5,344 nucleotides of DNA from Chitinophaga pinensis (GTDB lineage: Bacteria > Bacteroidota > Bacteroidia > UKL13-3), in assembly GCA_943323675.2 (NCBI GenBank), contig CALPIR020000165.1, forward strand, positions 1-5,344, given 5' to 3'. Of the stretch, positions 1 to 5,344 are shown in pieces (the stretch's first letter is position 1; each line of letters opens with the position of its first letter). The position numbers and the translations under genes are program-made. Under the pieces are notes generated by a model. The model was not told the DNA's origin, searched no databases, and saw nothing but the letters and a program-made list of their open reading frames with translations.

Positions 1-1
1 C

Positions 2-1486
2 TTTAGTGGTTCTAATGCAGGTGGTAGTGTAGTAGGTGCTACTCAGATGTACTTTATGAATAACGTCATTAAAGCAGGTGCTTCTCCAGCAATAAGTATA
101 ATAAATGCGAGTGGATTGAATTCAATTCAACAGTTAGACCATAACGTATACAATACAACTGGTGCTACATTATTATACCTAAACGGAACATCCTACACTC
201 CTGCTAACTTTACAAATGCAAGAGGTGCAATACTTGGTGCTAGCGATATGAATTCATACAATGCTGATCCTATTTTTACATCAGCATCTAATTTAGCACC
301 AGTTACTTCAAATGCAAATAACTGGGTATTAAATGGACGTGGAATACAACTTTATGATATCAGTAAAGACCTTAATAATAACAATAGAAGTCTTGCTGTA
401 GAAACTGGAGCACCAGATATTGGAGCCTACGAATTTACTCCTAGTGTGCTACCAACGGCAGCAACAACAACAGGAACAATTGGGTATGGTAATACTCAAC
501 ATTTTGTTAGCTTCGGAGATACGCTTGGTTCTATTATTTGGGGCTATAGTGGCACACTACCTTCTAGCATCACTTTCAGATTTGCACCTGGCACTTTAAT
601 TAGCAACAGATCTACAAGTCCGAACAGTAACGCGATGATTGATACAGCAGCACATTTAATGGATGCATATTGGACATTAAATCAAACTGGAGGGGTAGGA
701 TTTATATATGACCTACGTTTGAAATACAAGCCATTTCAAATGGGGAAAGTGCCAACCGAAACAGATATCAAGTTTGCAAACAGAATGACATCAGGCCTTT
801 ATAGCTGGTGGTTTAATAATAGCACAATGAGTTTTATTGATACTGTTGCTAATGTATTTGGCATGAACAGTTTATTTGATGCAACATCATACACAGGAAC
901 CAGCGATATCGGTACACCACTTCCTGTGAAGTTAACCAACTTACGCGCAGTTAGAGAAAATACTCATGCACAATTAAATTGGATTACGGCAAGTGAACGC
1001 AATGCTTCTCAATTTGTGATAGAGCGTTCTATGGATCGCAATAGATTTGAAATTGCAGGTTCGGTTAGGGCTACAGGTAACTCATCTATAAGCAACAGCT
1101 ACCAGTTTACAGATGTAAATATTAGCAGAGTTGCAATGGGTAAAACTGTTTATTACCGCTTACGCATTGTTGATGCTGACGGTAAATTTGAGTACTCTCC
1201 TATTGTGGCTGTATCTTTCGAAGACAGATCAAAACCAGCTTTAAATGTTTATCCTAATCCATTTAATACAAACGTAAGTATTAATGTAACTGCTGATATG
1301 GATGCTAAGGCGATTATCACTATTGTTGACCTTTACGGTAAAACAATTGCAGAGATGGCACGTGAAGTTGTAAAAGGTGATAACATGATTAGCTTAGATT
1401 CATTACAACACTTGACGCCTGGCGTTTACTTTGTTAAAGTAAATGCTGGCAGCAGTGAAATGGTAACTAAGTTGATTAAAGAATAA
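2..1486 (+). CDS. Secreted beta-helix protein with T9SS type A sorting domain (5' end missing)
   Basis: The frame is open from base 2 to the TAA at 1484-1486, giving 494 residues. The ATG at base 47 is internal, because the residues before it (FSGSNAGGSVVGATQ) continue the same low-complexity beta-helix style, so the true start lies left of the window. Residues about 1-145 look like the last turns of a right-handed parallel beta-helix and end in GAPDIGAYEF, the motif typical of choice-of-anchor Q/pectate-lyase-like surface proteins. Residues about 146-305 form a middle region I cannot assign. From LPVKL (about 307) to 405 is the fibronectin-like segment common in Bacteroidota cargo (LNWITASE, FVIERS, YYRLRIVDADG). 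The last 80 residues are a type IX sorting domain, with VYPNPF at 416-421 and a GVYFVKV strand near the end. The family is exported by Sec, crosses the outer membrane by T9SS, and is released or anchored after removal of the C-terminal domain. The substrate is unknown and no catalytic residues are recognisable in the part seen. Confidence 0.9.
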   Translation, partial: FSGSNAGGSVVGATQMYFMNNVIKAGASPAISIINASGLNSIQQLDHNVYNTTGATLLYLNGTSYTPANFTNARGAILGASDMNSYNADPIFTSASNLAPVTSNANNWVLNGRGIQLYDISKDLNNNNRSLAVETGAPDIGAYEFTPSVLPTAATTTGTIGYGNTQHFVSFGDTLGSIIWGYSGTLPSSITFRFAPGTLISNRSTSPNSNAMIDTAAHLMDAYWTLNQTGGVGFIYDLRLKYKPFQMGKVPTETDIKFANRMTSGLYSWWFNNSTMSFIDTVANVFGMNSLFDATSYTGTSDIGTPLPVKLTNLRAVRENTHAQLNWITASERNASQFVIERSMDRNRFEIAGSVRATGNSSISNSYQFTDVNISRVAMGKTVYYRLRIVDADGKFEYSPIVAVSFEDRSKPALNVYPNPFNTNVSINVTADMDAKAIITIVDLYGKTIAEMAREVVKGDNMISLDSLQHLTPGVYFVKVNAGSSEMVTKLIKE

Positions 1487-1507
1487 TCTAAAATAATAAT
1501 AAAACAT

Positions 1508-1543
1508 AAATAGGCTGCTCAAATTGGGCAGCCTATTTTTTTT
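1508..1543 (+). terminator. Intrinsic terminator of the T9SS cargo gene
   Basis: Bases 1508-1520 pair with 1526-1538 to give a 13-bp stem (AATAGGCTGC against GCAGCCTATT, plus an outer A-T, a T-G wobble and an inner C-G) with an AAATT loop. A run of eight T follows at 1536-1543. The hairpin begins 21 bases after the stop codon of the upstream gene, the expected position for Rho-independent termination. On the opposite strand the stem is preceded by A-rich sequence, but no comparable T run follows it, so it mainly serves the plus strand. Confidence 0.93.
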
Positions 1544-1882
1544 GAATTTGAATTTCCCTTAAAAATGTGTCAAACGAACATAAGGGGCAATAGATTTTTT
1601 AACTTATTTAATGTGAATATAAAAACCGGCAATGAAAAAGTCAATCCAATATGGAGTGCCTTTTCTGCTTCCTTATCGATTTTAAATTACCAGAAAACGT
1701 TTCATAAATATTCCATCGGTACTTATTAAAGCAACACCTAAATTCTGCGCCCCATCTTTCTTTTGTTAAACAACTACAAGGCCCACTCATTTATTATATT
1801 ATTGCCATTGCTGATAAAATCAACATCATAAAGTTCTTGTTTTGGATGATAATATACAAGTTAATTAAACCCACTATCCATC
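1544..1882. other. Intergenic spacer between convergent transcription units, no supported gene
   Basis: About 340 bases lie between two terminators of opposite orientation. Stops are frequent in all frames. The longest open stretch with an ATG is a 49-codon minus-strand frame (1790 to 1641) with an unfamiliar product, no ribosome binding signal and no visible promoter. Just upstream on the same strand, in a different frame, is a short hydrophobic run (MMLILSAMAII, about 1800-1832) that resembles a signal peptide but stops at once. I see no tRNA, repeat array, inverted-repeat ends or Bacteroidota-type promoter (TTG, then TAnnTTTG). A short direct repeat, TTGAAT twice, sits at 1542-1553 beside the first terminator. 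The region may be plain spacer or the residue of a small decayed gene. Confidence 0.6.
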
Positions 1883-1916
1883 AAAAAAAACCCCAATTAC
1901 ATTAAATGCAATTGGG
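1883..1916 (-). terminator. Intrinsic terminator of the minus-strand gene cluster
   Basis: Read on the minus strand, CCCAATT (1916-1910) pairs with AATTGGG (1898-1892). After one A-C mismatch, three more pairs close a TAA loop. One G (1891) and eight T (1890-1883) follow. The hairpin starts 27 bases after the stop codon of the SPFH gene. On the plus strand the hairpin is followed by ATTCGGATAA, with no T run, so it works in one direction only. It marks the likely 3' end of the transcript carrying the SPFH gene and probably the genes upstream of it. Confidence 0.9.
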
Positions 1917-1943
1917 ATTCGGATAATATCTAAAAGTACAATT

Positions 1944-2873
1944 TTATTTTACCATATGACTATTTTCGTCCAACCTATTCATGGCCATCATTTGTTTCAT
2001 TGTTCTGTCCATACCTTCAGTACTTCCATCTAAAAAGATAACATTTCCTTTTCCGTTTTCAGCAAAGTTTTTAATCGATTCAGTCCACATACTAAACAAT
2101 AAAAATGAAGCGTCTAAATCGGCAACCTTCATTTCTTTTGCAGCATCACTCATACCCTTTGCTACTTCCTTGCGGAACAATGCCACACCCTGGCCGCGTA
2201 ATTGAGCTGCAATACGCTCTGCCTCTGCTGCAATTTTTATGGCATTACCCTCTGCTTCGGCTGCTTTGGTTTTAGTAATTAATAATGCTTGTCCTTCATT
2301 TTCGGCAGCAGCTTTTAAATTACTTGATGCCACAACTTGCGCCATACTTTTGGTAATGGCTTCATCAAACGTAATGTCGTTTAACTGTAAGTCTAATAAA
2401 TGAAAACCCCATGTTTCAACCACCGTATCAATTCCCTCTTTTACGTACTCTACAATTTCTTTACGTAGCGAAAGAATTTCTGCTTGCTTTTTAGTTGCAA
2501 CAAATCCGCGAATCCCCCCCTCAATGGTACGTATCAATGCCGTCATGAAATCACGCTCATTCACAAATTTAAACGCCACATTTTTTAGTGTTTCTTCTTT
2601 GTTATCAACCACACTATAAAGCAACATGGCTTTAAAGTATACGTTAGCTTGATCTTGGGTGATGGCTTGGAAATCTAATTCGATGGAACGATTTTGAACA
2701 GAAATTTTCTTGAAAATAACTTCTAGAAAAGGAATTCTGAAATTTAAACCAGGATATAAAATCCTGCGGTACTTACCGAACATGGTTAATACAGATACCG
2801 TACCTTGTTGAACAGTTACTATGCTTAAAAATAAAATTAAAGCAACGATTAAAATAATAATTAAATTAGTCAT
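1944..2873 (-). CDS. SPFH/band-7 (stomatin/prohibitin/HIR-like) membrane protein
   Basis: This 309-residue protein has one N-terminal membrane segment (about residues 4-20, almost all I, L, V and A) and then an SPFH domain (about 22-180) opening with VQQGTVSVLTMFGKY and PGLNFRIPF. An Ala/Glu/Lys-rich helix (about 181-230, with EAEGNAIKIAAEAERIAAQ) is the usual coiled coil behind oligomerisation, and a less conserved tail closes it. The order and the LRGQGVALFRKEVAKGM stretch resemble the plant hypersensitive-induced-reaction branch and bacterial slipins more than FtsH-linked HflK/HflC. No NfeD-type partner is seen beside it. The family forms ring- or cage-like scaffolds in the inner membrane and affects membrane microdomains and proteolysis; the exact role here is unknown. 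The ATG at 2873 is chosen because it retains the whole membrane anchor. No Shine-Dalgarno sequence is visible. It is the last gene before the terminator, 49 bases after rluF. A run of seven G on its coding strand (2520-2514) encodes part of Glu118-Gly119-Gly120. Confidence 0.9.
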   Translation of the reverse strand: MTNLIIILIVALILFLSIVTVQQGTVSVLTMFGKYRRILYPGLNFRIPFLEVIFKKISVQNRSIELDFQAITQDQANVYFKAMLLYSVVDNKEETLKNVAFKFVNERDFMTALIRTIEGGIRGFVATKKQAEILSLRKEIVEYVKEGIDTVVETWGFHLLDLQLNDITFDEAITKSMAQVVASSNLKAAAENEGQALLITKTKAAEAEGNAIKIAAEAERIAAQLRGQGVALFRKEVAKGMSDAAKEMKVADLDASFLLFSMWTESIKNFAENGKGNVIFLDGSTEGMDRTMKQMMAMNRLDENSHMVK

Positions 2874-2922
2874 GGTTTAAACGTTTTGATTTGATTGCAC
2901 AAGATATACATTGTAAACCTAA

Positions 2923-3846
2923 CTACCTGCCACTTTTACGTGTGTGGTTTGATTTAGGTTTAAAACCTCCTTTTTGGGGCGAATTACTTTTACCGCCTTT
3001 GTTTTTACGCATGTCTTGGTTGTGTCCAGCTTTTGGTCTTTCAGAAGATTTACCTTGTGGCGAATGAGGTTTACCAGATGGCTTTGGTTTGGACGACTTT
3101 GGTTTAGGTTTTCTTTCATCCACATCACTCGAATCTTCAATCATACCATAAATGGTATCTAATTCATTTGTAGATAAATCTCGCCAATCGCCAACAGGTA
3201 ATTTATTTAAGCCAATGCTCATGATGCGAACCCGCTCTAATTTTTTTACATCGTAACCAAAGTGCTCACACATCCTTCTTATTTGGCGATTTAATCCTTG
3301 AATAAGTGTTACCCTAAAAACAGTTGGACCTTCTTGTACAATCTTACATTTTTTAGTAACAACACCCAACATTGGAACTCCGCTAGCCATACCTTTAATT
3401 ACCTCATCAGTTAATGGTTTATTAACGGTTACTAAATATTCTTTCTCATGTTTATTTCCGGCACGTAATATTTTATTTACCACATCACCATCATTGGTTA
3501 AAAATATCAATCCTTGAGAGTCTTTATCTAATCTACCAATGGGGAATATGCGCTCGGGGTGGTTAACAAACCTTACAATATTATCCAGCACCCCTACCTC
3601 GGTAGTGCTTGTTACACCAACAGGCTTATTTAGCGCAATAAATATCAGCTTGTCGTCTTTTTTAGGTTCCAATTTATTGCCATTAACGGTAACCCTATCA
3701 CCGGCATATACTTGGTCTCCTATTTGCGCCTTACGGCCATTAATGGTTACGTTTCCATTCTCCACAAGCCGATCAGCTTCACGCCTGCTGCACAAGCCGC
3801 TTTCACTTATAAATTTATTTAACCGAGTTCCGCCTTGTTTTTGCAT
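2923..3846 (-). CDS. rluF: 23S rRNA pseudouridine synthase RluF
   Basis: This 307-residue enzyme converts uridine to pseudouridine in the peptidyl-transferase region of 23S rRNA (U2604 in E. coli numbering; the E. coli enzyme is also reported to modify position 35 of tRNA-Tyr). An S4 RNA-binding domain (about residues 7-60) contains RLNKFISESGLCSRREADR. The RsuA/RluB/E/F catalytic domain (about 65-235) carries GRLDKDSQGLIFLTNDGD, with the catalytic aspartate at 107, the number I recall for E. coli RluF, and GLNRQIRRMCEHFGYDVKKL near 184-203. Recalled from memory, the match to E. coli RluF is close along the whole core, including EKEYLVTV and GVVTKKCK, which favours RluF over RluB, RluE or RsuA. 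The tail (about 245-307) is a low-complexity, strongly basic Lys/Pro/Ser/Gly region, probably disordered and RNA-contacting. The ATG at 3846 lies 4 bases after the stop of the upstream radical SAM gene, so coupled translation is likely. Confidence 0.93.
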   Translation of the reverse strand: MQKQGGTRLNKFISESGLCSRREADRLVENGNVTINGRKAQIGDQVYAGDRVTVNGNKLEPKKDDKLIFIALNKPVGVTSTTEVGVLDNIVRFVNHPERIFPIGRLDKDSQGLIFLTNDGDVVNKILRAGNKHEKEYLVTVNKPLTDEVIKGMASGVPMLGVVTKKCKIVQEGPTVFRVTLIQGLNRQIRRMCEHFGYDVKKLERVRIMSIGLNKLPVGDWRDLSTNELDTIYGMIEDSSDVDERKPKPKSSKPKPSGKPHSPQGKSSERPKAGHNQDMRKNKGGKSNSPQKGGFKPKSNHTRKSGR

Positions 3847-3850
3847 GGTT

Positions 3851-5344
3851 TTATTGATGTTGGGCCATTTTACCTGAAACTAATTTTGCTTTTGTTTCAC
3901 CATCGTATTGTAGGATGGCCATATGGTTTTGGTTAATGATTTCACCTTCGTTTACCCAAGCATCCACATCAAACGTAAACGGAAAAATCATAAAGCGGTA
4001 CTTGTGGTGGTTTAATGTTAAATCATTAATTATACTTGTTTTTTCTTCACGACTCACTTCATCCAAATACATGGTTTTAGGTTTAAGTTTATGGTGCAAG
4101 TAGTAATCTAAGGCCACCAATTGCAACATTACTTCATCTGCTTGGTAATGCAGTTTTACCACGGCTTGTAGGGCGTCATAGGCATCATACAAAGCATGTT
4201 TATGGAAATCATAATGCGCATCAAAGTAAGTTCCCACATTTAATAAAAACTCAAAAATACCATACTTTTTAGCAGCATATTGTAGTGTATTTGTTGCTCT
4301 TTTTTTATTCCAATACACCTCCAAGGCTTCTTCCAATAAAGTTATTTTGTGTAACTCCTCTTTACTTAAATAGTTGCTTTCTATTATTTGGTAAGGTGGC
4401 ATGGGGTCAAAAATATATCCATGTTGTTCATGCTTTAAACGCATGGGAGTGCCTTTTAAAAACTTCAAAAATCCAAGTTGTAATTCGGGTGGGTTAAGTT
4501 TAAATACTTCTTCAATACTGTATTTAATATCGGCCCACTCGTCCAATGGTAAGCCTACAATTAAATCCAAGTGCATTTCAATTTTGTTATCCAACTGCTT
4601 AATTACCGCACTGGTTTTATCAAAATTTTGCTTCCGACTTACTTGCAAGTTAGCCTTTTGGTTTACAGTTTGAATACCAATTTCAAACCTAAATAACCCT
4701 TCAGGTACATGTTCCTGTATGTGGGTTACAATATCCGGATGAACTATATCAGCTGTGATTTCAAACTGGAAAACTTGGCCTTGTTTATATCGTTCTAAAA
4801 TAAAATTGAAGATGTCAATCGTGAAATCCTTTTTTACATTAAAAGTTCTATCTAAAAATTTAATGGTGCGTCCATGTTCCATTAAATAAGCCAAGTTTCG
4901 TTTAATATCATCAATAGGTAAGTACCTCACTTTATTATCTAAACTAGCCAAACAAAACTCGCATTTATAAGGACAACCACGAGAGGTTTCTATGTAACAA
5001 ACCTTATTGTATAAATCTTCGGGAGGGTCGTTTTTATATGGATTTACTCCGGCATAGTTGAGCAAATCAAACGTAACTTGTTGCGGAAAAAACTCCACTT
5101 TACCTGCTACCTTATGCACCAAATTTGGCACACCTTGCACGTTAGGGAAATTATTTAGGAGCTCGGCAAATGGTATTTCGCCTTCACCCACAATAATGTA
5201 ATCAACCTCATCTAATTTAATTAAATCGGAGTATTCATAGCTCACTTCTGGGCCGCCCAAAAGAATTTTTATATTTGGGTTGATACTTTTTAAAACCCGA
5301 GCAACAGCTAATGTTTGGGTGATGTTCCAGATGTAACAACTAAA
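3851..5344 (-). CDS. B12-binding domain/radical SAM protein, DUF4080 type (N-terminus missing)
   Basis: The frame is open from the right edge to the TAA at 3853-3851, giving 497 residues. A TTG at 5260 could be called as a start, but the codons before it read FSCYIWNITQTLAVARVLKS and then INPNIKIL, the conserved second half of a cobalamin-binding-type Rossmann domain. The gene therefore begins outside the window, and I estimate about 60 residues are missing. The GGPEVS and VGEGEIPF motifs complete that domain. The radical SAM cluster motif is GCPYKCEFC (CxxxCxxC), with cysteine codons at 4975-4973, 4963-4961 and 4954-4952. Further typical segments are RFEIGIQTVN and DLIVGLPLDE. The C-terminal 150 or so residues match the DUF4080 type. 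Such enzymes cleave S-adenosylmethionine with a [4Fe-4S] cluster. Whether this subfamily truly binds cobalamin, and what its substrate is, is not established. It is probably a cytosolic protein. Confidence 0.9.
   Translation of the reverse strand, partial: FSCYIWNITQTLAVARVLKSINPNIKILLGGPEVSYEYSDLIKLDEVDYIIVGEGEIPFAELLNNFPNVQGVPNLVHKVAGKVEFFPQQVTFDLLNYAGVNPYKNDPPEDLYNKVCYIETSRGCPYKCEFCLASLDNKVRYLPIDDIKRNLAYLMEHGRTIKFLDRTFNVKKDFTIDIFNFILERYKQGQVFQFEITADIVHPDIVTHIQEHVPEGLFRFEIGIQTVNQKANLQVSRKQNFDKTSAVIKQLDNKIEMHLDLIVGLPLDEWADIKYSIEEVFKLNPPELQLGFLKFLKGTPMRLKHEQHGYIFDPMPPYQIIESNYLSKEELHKITLLEEALEVYWNKKRATNTLQYAAKKYGIFEFLLNVGTYFDAHYDFHKHALYDAYDALQAVVKLHYQADEVMLQLVALDYYLHHKLKPKTMYLDEVSREEKTSIINDLTLNHHKYRFMIFPFTFDVDAWVNEGEIINQNHMAILQYDGETKAKLVSGKMAQHQ

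Noticed and set aside
1544..1882. Insertion sequence, CRISPR or tRNA in the spacer
   Set aside because: There are no terminal inverted repeats, no regularly spaced repeats, no cloverleaf-forming sequence and no transposase-like reading frame.
2874..2919. Inverted repeat GGTTTA/TAAACC and the palindrome GTTTAAAC just upstream of the SPFH start
   Set aside because: The arms are only 6 bases with a 34-base loop, and the composition is AT-rich, so chance is a sufficient explanation. There is no T run or operator-like symmetry beyond this.
2895..2922. Possible Bacteroidota promoter before the SPFH gene (TATCTTGT on the minus strand)
   Set aside because: It deviates from TAnnTTTG at key positions, and I find no TTG element at the expected distance upstream.
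2919..3140. A 73-codon minus-strand frame overlapping the rluF 3' end
   Set aside because: It is an alternative frame through the low-complexity Lys/Pro-rich tail codons of rluF. The lysine-rich composition comes from the repeated A-rich codons.
3539..3877. A 112-codon plus-strand open frame opposite rluF
   Set aside because: It lies entirely antisense to the conserved S4 and catalytic regions of rluF and extends into the end of the radical SAM gene. Its product resembles no protein and is explained as a shadow frame.
4285..4673. Two overlapping plus-strand open frames (70 and 90 codons) opposite the radical SAM gene
   Set aside because: They are antisense to strongly conserved radical SAM sequence, overlap each other and show no protein-family features.

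Overview
The window looks like chromosomal DNA of a member of the Bacteroidota. It is AT-rich. Its first gene ends in a type IX secretion (Por) C-terminal sorting domain, which is essentially restricted to that phylum, and the genes lack clear Shine-Dalgarno sequences, as is usual there. The sequence does not settle the class or genus.

Layout: on the plus strand, bases 2-1486 hold the 3' part of a gene for a large secreted or surface protein: the end of a beta-helix, a middle region, a fibronectin-like segment and the T9SS sorting domain. A strong intrinsic terminator (1508-1543) follows 21 bases after the stop. Next comes about 340 bases with no convincing gene (1544-1882), closed by a second intrinsic terminator facing the other way (1883-1916). 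Everything to its right is on the minus strand and converges on the first gene.

Read in the direction of transcription, the minus-strand cluster is: a B12-binding/radical SAM protein of the DUF4080 type, running off the right edge (5344-3851); rluF, a 23S rRNA pseudouridine synthase, starting 4 bases after that gene's stop (3846-2923); and a membrane-anchored SPFH/band-7 protein 49 bases further on (2873-1944). Spacing, shared strand and a single terminator at the end suggest one transcription unit, although its promoter is outside the window. The three products do not form an obvious known pathway. The only suggestive pairing is the radical SAM protein with the RNA-modifying enzyme.

I found no CRISPR array, insertion sequence, tRNA, rRNA or defence system. 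Most of the window is ordinary core or housekeeping-type sequence plus one T9SS cargo gene. The findings are therefore modest: an uncharacterised radical SAM protein coupled to rluF, an unassigned domain in the secreted protein, and a possible decayed gene in the convergent spacer.
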